Shown piece by piece: positions 26,020-35,460 of a stretch of DNA of 64,000 nt. Each line of letters starts with the position of its first letter. Position 1 is the stretch's first letter. Made by a program: the position numbers and the translations under genes. The stretch is taken from assembly GCA_963678925.1 (NCBI GenBank), contig OY787533.1, forward strand, positions 3,100,001 through 3,164,000, in the 5' to 3' direction. Origin of the DNA: G963665925 sp963678925. Its GTDB lineage: Bacteria > Bacillota > Clostridia > Peptostreptococcales > Acidaminobacteraceae. The notes below the pieces were generated by a model. That model did no database searches. It saw only the letters and a program-made list of their open reading frames with translations, and was not told where the DNA came from.

Positions 26020-28131
26020 ATGAATAAGTTGAGCAATAGAATCGTCCTAATTATAACAATCCTCACAGTACTCATTTCATTTTCGATTGGCTTTTTGATC
26101 ATTCATCGATCTTCCCAGATTGTAGAAATGGAATCAAAGCAAAAGCTCGTTGAGATGGCGCGTCGAATCGGCAGTGAGTTCGATTTTGAAGTCAGAGAGG
26201 TTGAAAAGGTCAGACAGCAGATCAATGAACTGGTTGAGTCGACCTTTGATTTGCATGCCCTCAATACGGACCCGGATTATATGATTAAATACAAGGAGCA
26301 GATTGCACCAGTTATTCAGAGGATGGCTCAAGATGCGCGGATTTCCAGATCGGTGTATGTTTTCTTTGCTCCGGAAGTGACCGGTGGGGCCCATGATGTA
26401 TGGTACGCCGATATCAACAACAGTGGTACCGTATCTAGACAAGAGGAGTTTGACATTTCCTTCTACGAGGAAGAGACGCCTGAAAAGGACTGGTACTTTG
26501 AAACGAAGGCTGAAGGGCGTCCCTACTGGACGGCGCCTTATCAAGGCAATGTGTATTTTGACAATCATCTGACTTACATTTCACATACGGCGCCCATTTA
26601 TATCGACGGTGTTTTCATAGGTGTTGCAGGTGCGGACTATTATTTTGAAACCTTACGTGACAGGATTATGGACATAAGAATTTACGATACGGGCTATGCG
26701 GTGCTTTTCAATGGTGATATGGAGGCCCTCATACATCCGACTCTTGAGGAGGGCGTTTCCCTCAGGGAAATCGATGATGGGAAGTATGCTGAACTTGCAG
26801 ATGCCATTGAGACTGCAGAGGGTGTTACGGAGTTTACATGGATTGATGGAAAGGTGCATCTGATTGCTTCCAAAAAGCTTTTGAACGACTGGATTATTGC
26901 AGTTGTACCTTACAAGGAGGAAGTCTTTAAGTCTGTAAACCAGACCCGGTCTCTAATGTATTTGATCATAGGGGTTGGCGGCATGCTGGCTGCTCTGATC
27001 GGCATAATTACTGGTAAAAGAGTGGTGCAGCCAATAGAGCAGATTGTCATTGATATCAACAAAATTGGTCTTGGAGATTATGAGAACGAGATTGTCAAGA
27101 AGTTCAGAATGCGAAATGATGAAGTCGGTATACTCGCCAATTCTGTAGAGAGTATGCGTCAAACTCAAAAGACCTCATTTGAAGAGATAAATGCAGTAAA
27201 CGCCCAGCTTGAGAAGCGGGTGGAGGAGCGGACACAGGAGCTTATTCAGACGAATGAGTACCTTGAAGAATCCATGGCCCAGCTTGAAGAGAAGCAGGCT
27301 GAAATGATTCTGACCAATGAAGCACTCGAAGACGCCCTGGAAATGACACGGGTGACACAACGTCAGCTTATCGAGTCTGAAAAGATTGCGTCTTTAGGCT
27401 ACCTGGTAGGGGGCATAGCGCATGAAATCAACACGCCGGTCGGAAACAGCGTCACTTTGGTGACCTTCATCCAGAAGGAATCCGGTCTTGTTTCAAATAA
27501 GGTGGAGCGTGGAAAGATAACTAAAAAAGAGCTTTCGGAGTATGTACGAAATGTGCTTGAAGCTTCGGAAACGATTTATAGAAATCTGAAGACGACAGGT
27601 GACTTGGTTAGCAGATTCAAGCAGATTGCCGCATCTGAATCCAAGGAGAGCATCATCCACTTCAATGTGAGCGATTACTTGCAGCTCATTGTGAAGAGTA
27701 TGGGGCTTCTCGGAGAGCATTCAGGTATCCATGTGGAGATACTGGGAGACCCGAATGTTGAGGTTCTTTCTGACGCAGGCAAATTTTCGCAGATTTTCAC
27801 CAACCTGATATCGAACTCGCTCATGCACGGTTTCGAAAATCATGATACGGGAACCATTCAGATCCAATATGAAACCGTATCCGACGGACTTCTCATAAAG
27901 TATGAGGATAATGGGGCAGGCATTGAACAGGCACATCTGGACAGTATTTATACGCCGTTCTTTACGACGAAGTTCAGTGGGGAAACCAAAGGGCTTGGTC
28001 TCAATATTGTCTATAATGTGGTTACAAAGCTTTTTGGAGGCACAATCAAATGTGAATCTGAACTGGGCAAGGGAACCCTATTCTTCATTAATCTAAAAAT
28101 GAAAGTCAGCGACAAAAAAACGCAGGTTTAA
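26020..28131 (+). CDS. Cache-HAMP sensor histidine kinase
   Basis: 703 residues. Membrane helix (~7-27), extracellular Cache-type sensor (~30-300, with WYFETKAEGRPYWTAPYQGN), second helix (~311-330), HAMP, a coiled coil (~386-460), then the phosphoacceptor GIAHEINTPVG (His ~468) and an ATPase domain with NLISNSLMHGF, EDNGAGI and KGLGLNIVYN. The HEINTP H-box places it with large NtrB-like kinases. No response regulator gene is adjacent, so it is an orphan. GATAGGAGGGG precedes the ATG. Confidence 0.9.
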   Translation: MNKLSNRIVLIITILTVLISFSIGFLIIHRSSQIVEMESKQKLVEMARRIGSEFDFEVREVEKVRQQINELVESTFDLHALNTDPDYMIKYKEQIAPVIQRMAQDARISRSVYVFFAPEVTGGAHDVWYADINNSGTVSRQEEFDISFYEEETPEKDWYFETKAEGRPYWTAPYQGNVYFDNHLTYISHTAPIYIDGVFIGVAGADYYFETLRDRIMDIRIYDTGYAVLFNGDMEALIHPTLEEGVSLREIDDGKYAELADAIETAEGVTEFTWIDGKVHLIASKKLLNDWIIAVVPYKEEVFKSVNQTRSLMYLIIGVGGMLAALIGIITGKRVVQPIEQIVIDINKIGLGDYENEIVKKFRMRNDEVGILANSVESMRQTQKTSFEEINAVNAQLEKRVEERTQELIQTNEYLEESMAQLEEKQAEMILTNEALEDALEMTRVTQRQLIESEKIASLGYLVGGIAHEINTPVGNSVTLVTFIQKESGLVSNKVERGKITKKELSEYVRNVLEASETIYRNLKTTGDLVSRFKQIAASESKESIIHFNVSDYLQLIVKSMGLLGEHSGIHVEILGDPNVEVLSDAGKFSQIFTNLISNSLMHGFENHDTGTIQIQYETVSDGLLIKYEDNGAGIEQAHLDSIYTPFFTTKFSGETKGLGLNIVYNVVTKLFGGTIKCESELGKGTLFFINLKMKVSDKKTQV

Positions 28132-28141
28132 CTGAAAAAAC

Positions 28142-28180
28142 AAGGCTGTCACCTCTATTAAAGAGTGTGACAGCCTTTTG
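28142..28180. terminator. Bidirectional terminator between convergent genes
   Basis: AAGGCTGTCAC pairs with GTGACAGCCTT. T-rich tracts lie on both sides (TTTTG on the plus strand, TTGTTTTTTC on the minus). Confidence 0.85.
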
Positions 28181-28189
28181 TATTGCGCT

Positions 28190-29707
28190 CTATTTTTCAA
28201 ATGCTGAAAGATCGAGGTTTTCGAATTGAACAAGGTGCTGATGCAGTGCGTCTGCAATAAGTGCAACGCCACCTTCAACGTCAGATTCAATGTTGATTGG
28301 CAGAACAGGGTCATGAAGGGAAAGACGCACAAGGAACCATCCGCGAGACGCTTCATCCGTACATGAAAGTCGGATACCCTCATGGCTGTCAGGTACAATT
28401 GAGTAACCTGTGTGTTCCGCAGCAAAAGCTTCAAGACTGTCTATGACCGATTGACCATAGTCTTTAAAATCAGCCAGATTGATTTTGACTCTGAACTCAG
28501 ATGCCTCACATGGCTCGCGTAAAGAGGCGATGATTTCTGACAAGCTTTTGTTTTCCTGTCTCAGCTGTGAAAGCTTGATAAGAATTTTGGTTACGATGAA
28601 AGCGCCGTCATCAAGGAAATAGTTCTCCTTTAGGGCACCATGGCCTGACGTTTCAATGGCTAGGGCGCTGTGTACATCCGCATTGTTCAGACGTACAGAT
28701 TCGTTGATAACATTCTTGTAGCCACGCTTGAAACGAAGATGCTTTCCACCAAGAGAAGGAATGAACTCAGCAAGACCGTCAGAAGTTACAGAGTCTGTAA
28801 CGATAGTTGTGCCAGGTGTATCTTCAAGTACAATAGCGCTCATTAAAGCAATGAGTCGGTTTCTATTGATGATTTTTCCACCCTTGTCAACGATGGCTGC
28901 ACGGTCAACATCCGTATCGAAAATGATGCCAAGGTCAGCATCTTGTTTAACTGTAGCTTGCTGAACAGATGTCATGGCATCATCGTCCTCAGGGTTTGGC
29001 ACGTGGTTCGGGAACATGCCATCTGGATCGAGGAATTGGCTGCCTGCAGTATCAGCGCCAAGGGGAAGCAGAACCTTCTCGGCGAAGAAGCCGCCAGCGC
29101 CATTGCCGGCATCGACAAGTATGTTTAGGCCTTCTAGGGGACGCTCATAGTTCTCAGGATGATTTACCTGAGTGCGGATATAATCTACAAGGTGTGCACT
29201 GTAAAGATCGATGAGACTGCAGGATTCCACCTGACCCTTTTCAGCTGCTGGTGCCTGGTATGCAGCTGCCGCTGTAAGAATTTCCTTGATATCAGGCTTG
29301 TCGAGTCCCCCGTCTTTTGTAAAGAATTTCATGCCATTGCGGTTAAACGGCAAATGGCTTGCTGTGATCATAATTGCGCCATCGCAATCTGTCGGGTCAA
29401 AAATCGTTGACATGAACATGGATGGTGTAGAGGCAAGTCCGCAGTCAAGGGCCTTTGCACCTGTTCCACTCAGACCTTCAAGCACACCCTTCATCAGGTC
29501 TGGACCACTGAGTCTGGAATCGCGACCAACAGCAATTCTGATATCCTCTGGTGCCTTTCCAACCTTGCGTGCTACCCAGTTTGAAAAGGCGCCTGCAATA
29601 CATTTAACTTCGTCTTCAGTGAGATTGACATTTTCGCCTTCGATGCCCTCAAGTGCGACACCACGAATGTCAGAACCATTTTGAAGCTTCAACCATTTCT
29701 CCAGCAT
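28190..29707 (-). CDS. Phosphohexomutase (phosphomannomutase/phosphoglucomutase family)
   Basis: 505 residues. ITASHLPFNRNG contains the phosphoserine, FDTDVDRAAIV the Mg-binding loop, and ALAIETSGHGALKE the sugar-specificity loop. GMKFFTKDGGL is also typical. In this family hexose-1-P and hexose-6-P are interconverted, supplying sugar nucleotides for wall and exopolysaccharide synthesis. Specificity between mannose and glucose cannot be set. TAGGAGGC precedes the ATG on the minus strand. Single-gene transcript. Confidence 0.88.
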   Translation of the reverse strand: MLEKWLKLQNGSDIRGVALEGIEGENVNLTEDEVKCIAGAFSNWVARKVGKAPEDIRIAVGRDSRLSGPDLMKGVLEGLSGTGAKALDCGLASTPSMFMSTIFDPTDCDGAIMITASHLPFNRNGMKFFTKDGGLDKPDIKEILTAAAAYQAPAAEKGQVESCSLIDLYSAHLVDYIRTQVNHPENYERPLEGLNILVDAGNGAGGFFAEKVLLPLGADTAGSQFLDPDGMFPNHVPNPEDDDAMTSVQQATVKQDADLGIIFDTDVDRAAIVDKGGKIINRNRLIALMSAIVLEDTPGTTIVTDSVTSDGLAEFIPSLGGKHLRFKRGYKNVINESVRLNNADVHSALAIETSGHGALKENYFLDDGAFIVTKILIKLSQLRQENKSLSEIIASLREPCEASEFRVKINLADFKDYGQSVIDSLEAFAAEHTGYSIVPDSHEGIRLSCTDEASRGWFLVRLSLHDPVLPINIESDVEGGVALIADALHQHLVQFENLDLSAFEK

Positions 29708-29936
29708 ATTTGCCTCCTATATAGAACATTCATCTGAATATGTGACTCAAATATCATATCCAATTTCAAGTTGGATAGTATGTGTAAAAAAATCATACTA
29801 AATCATTATACCTAAATTGCAAAAAAAGAAAAATAAAAATTAGGGAAATCCATATTTTTAAGAGAGACTTTGGTATCATAATAATGTCTTTAAAATAATG
29901 ATTTGCAACTTGAGGAAAGCAGATGAGGTGGATGAC

Positions 29937-30890
29937 ATGCGACTCATTGATATGCACTGTGACACGTTTTACAGAATGAAGGAATGCTCTACAAGGCAGA
30001 ATATTATTAAAAACCAGCTGCATGTAGACTTGGAAAAACTGAAAGAAGCAAGGTCTTTCATACAGTGCTTTGCACTGTATTCGGACTTAAAGGCCTGTGA
30101 AGACAAGGGGCAGGATCCCTGGGAATATATGCTGGAGCTCTACAGACTGATAAAGGATGAAATTGACAATACCAATGGACTCTTGAAACTGGTTACACGT
30201 GTAGATGAAGCAGAGACGGTGCATGGTGAAGGCAAATTGGCTGCGCTGCTTACTGTTGAAGATGGCGGCATTGTCTATGAGGATATGAAGCGGCTGGATA
30301 CATTGTATCGGATGGGCATTCGGATGATGTCCCTGACCTGGGATTATTCAAACAGCCTTGGACACCCTAATCTGCCGGAGACGACCCATCTTGGCCTGAC
30401 ACCATTTGGTCATGATGTCATTGACAGAATGAATGAACTGGGCATGCTGATTGATGTATCGCATTTGTCAGACAAGGGATTTTGGGAAGTGATTGAGCAG
30501 ACTAAAAGTCCAATTGTCGCATCGCATTCAAATGCCAGGAGTGTTATGGCACATAGAAGAAACTTGTCCGATGGCATGCTGCGGGCATTAGGGAACAACG
30601 GCGGTGTGACAGGGCTTAACTTCTGCCCATACTTTGTTGCAGACAAGGACGAAAAGCTGTATATTGATGATCTGGTTGATCATGTAAAGCATGTAATCAA
30701 CCATGGGGGCATGGAATGTGCAGCGATTGGAACGGATTTTGACGGTATGAATGGTGATCTTGAAATCAAGCATATTGGAGAAATGGAAAAACTCTATGCA
30801 GGACTGTTGCGTGCTGGTTTTACAGGTGCACAGGCAGATAAGGTGTTTTACGAGAATGCCCAGCGTGTTTTTAAAGATGTTATTGGATAA
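29937..30890 (+). CDS. Membrane dipeptidase family (M19) peptidase
   Basis: 317 residues. The start is ATG 29937 behind GAGGTGG; the frame is open from 29898 without a ribosome site. Zinc ligands: DMHCDT (H-x-D), TVEDGG (Glu), and the later His residues in DVSHLSD and VASHSNAR; GTDFDG holds the last Asp. In the family these enzymes cleave dipeptides, including D-amino-acid ones. No signal peptide, so it is likely cytoplasmic. First of three closely spaced genes. Confidence 0.88.
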   Translation: MRLIDMHCDTFYRMKECSTRQNIIKNQLHVDLEKLKEARSFIQCFALYSDLKACEDKGQDPWEYMLELYRLIKDEIDNTNGLLKLVTRVDEAETVHGEGKLAALLTVEDGGIVYEDMKRLDTLYRMGIRMMSLTWDYSNSLGHPNLPETTHLGLTPFGHDVIDRMNELGMLIDVSHLSDKGFWEVIEQTKSPIVASHSNARSVMAHRRNLSDGMLRALGNNGGVTGLNFCPYFVADKDEKLYIDDLVDHVKHVINHGGMECAAIGTDFDGMNGDLEIKHIGEMEKLYAGLLRAGFTGAQADKVFYENAQRVFKDVIG

Positions 30891-30904
30891 TACGGGAGGC
30901 ATAC

Positions 30905-31552
30905 ATGAAAAATATTGAGTGGTTGCTTGAAGAACTAAAGGCGCATTTTGAAAAGGAAGCAACAGGCCATGATTTTTGGCATGCCCAGCGAGTATACAAG
31001 AGTGCGCTCCATATAGGAAGCATAGAAAATGCAAATCTGCGTATTGTTGAAGCCGCAGCACTTCTTCATGACGTTGCAGATTGGAAGCTGGAAGATGATA
31101 GAAGGGCAGCCGGCCAAAGACAGATGGAGGCCTGGCTGGATCGCCTTGGTTTTACTGAAGCTGAAAAAAAGGCTGTTTACCATATTACTGAAAACATGTC
31201 CTATAAAGGGGGGACAAATGCCGACAAGACATTGTCGCTTGAAGGCAAGGTGGTCCAAGATGCTGATCGGTTAGATGCCCTGGGGGCAATCGGTATTGCC
31301 AGAACCTTCGCTTACGGCGGGTCCAAGGGCCGCCCTATACACGACCCTGAGAATGGGCCTGTCGACGCCTTTGAAGATTTTGAGGCTTATAAGAACAATG
31401 AAGGTGCCAGCCTCAATCATTTTTATGAAAAGCTTTTGAAGTTAAAGGTACTTATGAATACTGAAACGGGCAGAGAAATGGCGGAAGAACGTGACGCCTA
31501 CATGCGCGCGTTTCTCAGTCGATTTTTCAAGGAGTGGGAGGGGGAACTTTGA
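30905..31552 (+). CDS. HD-domain phosphohydrolase
   Basis: 215 residues. GHDFWHAQRVY (first His), ALLHDVADWK (HD pair) and VVQDADRLDALGAIGIARTF are the hallmarks of the small YedJ-like HD family. The substrate is unknown; nucleotides are a guess based on the family. GGGAGGC precedes ATG 30905. The deoxyinosine glycosylase gene overlaps its stop. Confidence 0.85.
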   Translation: MKNIEWLLEELKAHFEKEATGHDFWHAQRVYKSALHIGSIENANLRIVEAAALLHDVADWKLEDDRRAAGQRQMEAWLDRLGFTEAEKKAVYHITENMSYKGGTNADKTLSLEGKVVQDADRLDALGAIGIARTFAYGGSKGRPIHDPENGPVDAFEDFEAYKNNEGASLNHFYEKLLKLKVLMNTETGREMAEERDAYMRAFLSRFFKEWEGEL

Positions 31553-32058
31553 TATACGCATTCAGCCCGGTTTGTGGGGAGACCCCGCGTATACTGATTT
31601 TGGGCTCAATGCCCAGTGTGAAGTCCCTGGAAGAGAAGATGTACTATGGCCATCCTAGAAATCAGTTTTGGCCAATTATTTTTACTTTGCTGGGTGAAGA
31701 GGTGTCAGGCGTACATGCTGAAATCGCCTATGATGACAAGCTTGAGAAACTGCGCTGCAGTGGGATCGCGCTTTGGGACGTATACAAGGAATGCGACCGT
31801 GATGGCAGCCTCGATGCAAATATTGTAAACGGGCAATACAATGACTTGTCGGGCTTTGTCAATACACATCCATCGCTGCGTCTTATTGTATTCAATGGTG
31901 GCAAGGCTGCTGAGGCACTGAAAAAAAACAAGGCACTGGCTCAAATTCTAAAGCTGAAAGGGATTGAAACGCGCATTATGCCCTCAACGAGCCCTGCATA
32001 CACCCTTGGCTTTGAAAAGAAGCTTGAGGCATGGCGGGAAATAATTGATTTCTTATAA
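31549..32058 (+). CDS. DNA-deoxyinosine (hypoxanthine) glycosylase, UDG superfamily
   Basis: About 169 residues. ILILGSMPSVKSLEEKMYYG followed by HPRNQFWPII is diagnostic of the deoxyinosine glycosylase branch of the uracil-DNA glycosylase superfamily, and MPSTSPAYT near the end gives the second active-site motif. It would remove hypoxanthine from DNA for base excision repair. TTG 31549, overlapping the TGA of the HD gene and preceded by GGGAGGGGG, is the best start; GTG 31534 is the alternative. Confidence 0.8.
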   Translation: MIYAFSPVCGETPRILILGSMPSVKSLEEKMYYGHPRNQFWPIIFTLLGEEVSGVHAEIAYDDKLEKLRCSGIALWDVYKECDRDGSLDANIVNGQYNDLSGFVNTHPSLRLIVFNGGKAAEALKKNKALAQILKLKGIETRIMPSTSPAYTLGFEKKLEAWREIIDFL

Positions 32059-32059
32059 A

Positions 32060-32110
32060 AAAATCCTGTAGAAACACGCTGCAAGGCGCGTTTTTACAGG
32101 ATTTTCATTT
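32060..32110. terminator. Terminator between convergent genes
   Basis: AAATCCTGTA pairs with TACAGGATTTT, with an inner ACGC/GCGT stem. T-rich on the plus strand, with an A-run giving T's on the minus strand. Confidence 0.8.
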
Positions 32111-32141
32111 TAAAGGGAGCAAGCACATGGCGTACCTGCGC

Positions 32142-33683
32142 TTACTCGTAAATTGTAATAACATCATAAAGGGCGTCGAGATCCTCATGGGCAAGATGGG
32201 CTGTAAATGGGTAGCGATATTCTTCAGGCATGTCGTTCTCATTGAACTGAAGCATCAGACCGTATTCATCAATGAGGAAATCCTGATTTTCAGGCAGGGC
32301 TTCAAGACTGTCAACAAAAGTGTTCTGGTTCGCATACCTGGTCTTGAGAATGCTCAGCAGGACAGGTGCGTATTCTTCATAGCTCTTGCCCAAAAATTCT
32401 TCAAGGCAGAGGGGGGCACCGGTGTCCATGTCAAATACAAGTGGCTTTTCTTTAAAAAGATGCTTTCCCGTAGAATCGGACAGGCTGGCATAGAGGGAAA
32501 TGCTCAGATACTTGGAGTTTGAAAGACTCAGGTAAGTGCTTTCCCACAGGCTTGAGGAAGCGGATGAATCTGCTTTTATATCCGATTCAAGCCGGTCCAT
32601 TTCACGCAGGATGGCCGCGTTGATACGTTCACCGATTTCCGGGTCAAGCGCGCTGGAAACTAGGGTCATGTTTTGGGTATAGTTGTCTTCCAGTCTTATG
32701 GAAGCTGAAAGCGTAAAGGGGCTCTGAAGTCCAAAGGCGTTATAGCTTGTGATCAGGTTTCTCAGAATGTTATTTTTGCTATCTGGCGTAATTGGACGTT
32801 TGGACTGGGTGTAAAAGGCCTTGCACAGCTGAGCGAACTCCGTGTCTGGATGCTGGTCAGAAACGCCTTTTATCGCCAGATAAAAAGGACTTTCAGGATC
32901 ATTCCAGTAGTCCATGGTTGCACCTTCAGGGCCATAGAAGAGCTTCGCAATCAGCCTGTTGTAGGTTTTGTTCATTCTATAGGACAAATAATCCGATTGC
33001 CTATGTTTGATCGGTGTTTCAAGAAGCAAAATGTCTTCAATCAGTGCCGCATAGTCATCTTCCTTATAATAATTTGAAGGACTTTGGAGTTTTGCGCTCA
33101 CTTCAATCAGCACTTGTGCATCCTGTGAAAAGTATTTCTCAAAATCCTTCAGCCGAGCCCAGTGGGTTTCAACAATGGGTGTCTCCTCGTAAGTGACCAT
33201 ATGCAGGTAACTGTCTGATAAATCCTGATACGCACTTCGAATATCTTGATTCTCTATGTTCTGAATGGCCGTGTCAGACCAGGTATTGTTCATTTGCCAA
33301 AAGCCTTCAATGCGACCATCAAAGAGCATGTTGGTCCAGTCCTTTGCAATTTCCGCCTGAGAAAGAAGCAACCGTGAAAGTACGATGTCAGCTTCATCAG
33401 GGGCGGCGCTGGGCAGACTTGACTGCATGAAAGCAATCATATCATGGGCCGTCGGATGTGCTGTGATCATTTCAGAAAAGTCCTGGATAAAAAATCTATT
33501 TTCACATAAAGCGTCAGTTGGTGCGGAAGTATCCGAGTGCTCTGATTCATGGACAGATACCTGACTCGAACTGCCTTTAGAATCTGCCGGATGAATAGTA
33601 TTGTCAGCTGACTGCGCCGAACTGCATCCGATCAGCAGTATGCTGCAGGCAAATGCGGTCATGATGACCTTACCGATTTTCAT
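32142..33683 (-). CDS. DUF3298-containing lipoprotein
   Basis: 513 residues from ATG 33683 (AAAGGAGC upstream; the frame is open to 33704). Lipoprotein signal peptide with lipobox LLIGC, then a Ser/His-rich linker. Most of the protein is not recognised. The C-terminus (LVFDMDTGAPLCLEEFLGKS...) resembles DUF3298, the domain of RsiV-type proteins. It is exposed outside the membrane; the role is unknown. Confidence 0.65.
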   Translation of the reverse strand: MKIGKVIMTAFACSILLIGCSSAQSADNTIHPADSKGSSSQVSVHESEHSDTSAPTDALCENRFFIQDFSEMITAHPTAHDMIAFMQSSLPSAAPDEADIVLSRLLLSQAEIAKDWTNMLFDGRIEGFWQMNNTWSDTAIQNIENQDIRSAYQDLSDSYLHMVTYEETPIVETHWARLKDFEKYFSQDAQVLIEVSAKLQSPSNYYKEDDYAALIEDILLLETPIKHRQSDYLSYRMNKTYNRLIAKLFYGPEGATMDYWNDPESPFYLAIKGVSDQHPDTEFAQLCKAFYTQSKRPITPDSKNNILRNLITSYNAFGLQSPFTLSASIRLEDNYTQNMTLVSSALDPEIGERINAAILREMDRLESDIKADSSASSSLWESTYLSLSNSKYLSISLYASLSDSTGKHLFKEKPLVFDMDTGAPLCLEEFLGKSYEEYAPVLLSILKTRYANQNTFVDSLEALPENQDFLIDEYGLMLQFNENDMPEEYRYPFTAHLAHEDLDALYDVITIYE

Positions 33684-33764
33684 ATGATTAGCTCCTTTCG
33701 ACATCCTATAAATTGTAAGAAAAAGATGTGTCCTTTGTGTGTAGAAAGGATTAAAATAACATAT

Positions 33765-35114
33765 TTAAATACGAATATCCGTCCATTTTTTACTGTTGAA
33801 ACGCCTTAGAATGACTGTACAGAATATCACAAATGAAAGGATTTCAGCAATCCATATGCCTGCAATGCCAAGGTTCAGCCAGACGATTGAGGCGTATGAT
33901 AAGGGTACAAATATGATCCAAAGTCTCATTATGGTAATATACATGACAGTTTTTGTATCTCCGGCACCACGCAGCGCACCAGAAATCCCAATCATAAAGT
34001 TGAGAAGCGGTTGATTCACAGCCACGAGAAGCATGGTCATAATAGAGGCGTCTATCACAGTTGAATCGGTTGTGAAAACTTGTAAAATGGGAACTCTGAA
34101 GACCAGAAAGAGAAATCCGGCGATGAAGCCCCAGGCAACAGCAAGACCGTATGAGACCGTTCCGACTTCGATTGCCTTTTCCTTATCCTGCTCACCGAGG
34201 GATTTCCCAACCAGTGTTGCAGCAGCAATGGATATGCCAACAGCAGGCATAAAGGAGATGGATTCAATATTGATCAGTATTCTGAAAGCTGCTTCGGAAG
34301 TCGTTTCTAGCTTGGAAATAAAAACACCAATGACCAGGAATGCAGTTTGCATGAGCCCCTGCTCCATGGCGCCAGGCAGGCTGATGCGTATGAGGGGCTT
34401 CAATATATCACTCTGAAATGCCATCAGGCGCAGTTTCAGTTTCACGCGGTCATGGAGCTTGAAGCAAATGAAGGCGTAGGCGATGACTGCGAGGATCCGA
34501 GACAGTGTTGTCGAAAGTGCAGCACCTGCGATACCCATCTCAGGGAAAATCCAAACTCCTTTGATAAGGACGTAATTGCCTATGATATTCAAGATGTTGG
34601 CGATACCCGTAATAATCATAGGGGTCATTGTATCTCCTGCGCCTCTGAGGATGGATGCAAAAGAAAATGACAGGAACATGGCCAACATGCCGTAGGCAAT
34701 TATGGAGAAGTAGGCATCAATCATCTGCGAGACTTCCGGTGTTGTGTCGAATATCATGAAAATCTTCCCTTTAAATAGAAGGGATAAAATCATGATGACA
34801 AGTCCTATAATCCCGTTAAGGAGAACTGTCTGGCTCCCGGCGCGATTGAGGCGGTCAAAATTATGTTCACCGAAGCTTCTTGACACCAGGGCTGTAGCAC
34901 CGGTGTTGAAGGATGTGAATACGAAGATTAGGGTGTACATGATGCTGTTGGCAAATCCAGCAGCAGCGAGACCAGAGTCCCCAATGAAACGGCTGATCAT
35001 GATTGTATCAGCAACGCCAAGTAGTGTGTTGAGCGCCATTTCCATGATGGCGGGCATTGCCATTGTCAAAATGCTGAGAATGAGCATGCGTTTGTCTTTA
35101 AAGGTCTTAAACAT
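33765..35114 (-). CDS. MATE family efflux transporter
   Basis: 449 residues, twelve hydrophobic segments and two repeated halves. Typical pieces are MALNTLLGVADTIMISRFIG, ASILRGAGDTMTPMIITGI and GALRGAGDTKTVMYI. It probably exports organic cations or drugs with Na+ or H+. The start is ATG 35114 after AAGGAGAT; the frame is open to 35150. Confidence 0.9.
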   Translation of the reverse strand: MFKTFKDKRMLILSILTMAMPAIMEMALNTLLGVADTIMISRFIGDSGLAAAGFANSIMYTLIFVFTSFNTGATALVSRSFGEHNFDRLNRAGSQTVLLNGIIGLVIMILSLLFKGKIFMIFDTTPEVSQMIDAYFSIIAYGMLAMFLSFSFASILRGAGDTMTPMIITGIANILNIIGNYVLIKGVWIFPEMGIAGAALSTTLSRILAVIAYAFICFKLHDRVKLKLRLMAFQSDILKPLIRISLPGAMEQGLMQTAFLVIGVFISKLETTSEAAFRILINIESISFMPAVGISIAAATLVGKSLGEQDKEKAIEVGTVSYGLAVAWGFIAGFLFLVFRVPILQVFTTDSTVIDASIMTMLLVAVNQPLLNFMIGISGALRGAGDTKTVMYITIMRLWIIFVPLSYASIVWLNLGIAGIWIAEILSFVIFCTVILRRFNSKKWTDIRI

Positions 35115-35309
35115 GATGATCTCCTTGTGAGGTCGATAACGTCGGAACATTTGTTCGTTAAAAATATTTTTACGTATGCCTAATTATAAGTGTAAAGCTT
35201 AAAAATATCAACTGTGAAATAAAAATGTACTACATTTATTGAAGTATCCAAAATATGTTACCAGTCTGTGATAAAATAGGAGTAGCATAGCCTAAACTGA
35301 GTAAGTTGT

Positions 35310-35367
35310 TGATATATTTTACCAACGGAGTGTGAATTTTCAGAAAATTCATTGGTAAAATGTATCA
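35310..35367. promoter_or_regulatory. Large palindrome, candidate enhancer for the sigma-54 activator
   Basis: TGATATATTTTACCAA (35310-35325) and TTGGTAAAATGTATCA (35352-35367) are inverted repeats, 15 of 16 matched. Between them TGAATTTT and AAAATTCA form a second perfect repeat. The centre is about 80 bases upstream of the -24 element, a usual distance for enhancer-binding protein sites. It could also fold in RNA if an upstream promoter exists. Confidence 0.6.
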
Positions 35368-35419
35368 GGAAAACCTTTTGTTATCCTTAAAAGCCGGGAT
35401 AATAGCGGTTTTCGAAACT

Positions 35420-35435
35420 TGGCACGCTAATTGCT
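35420..35435 (+). promoter_or_regulatory. Sigma-54 (-24/-12) promoter of the glycerol operon
   Basis: TGGCACG, four bases (CTAA), then TTGCT matches the consensus at every conserved position, with GG and GC exactly ten bases apart. Transcription should begin near 35446, just ahead of the glpP ribosome site AGGAGGAG. Confidence 0.85.
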
Positions 35436-35460
35436 TTATAAAAAGGCAGGAGGAGATTCA

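Larger units (their letters stand above)
35115..35460. other. Divergent regulatory region between the MATE gene and the glycerol operon
   Basis: A 346-base gene-free stretch. The part next to the MATE gene is AT-rich with nothing clear. The part next to glpP holds a palindrome (35310-35367), a second hairpin (35370-35412: AAAACC/GGTTTT enclosing TTATCC/GGATAA) and the sigma-54 promoter (35420-35435). Confidence 0.7.
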
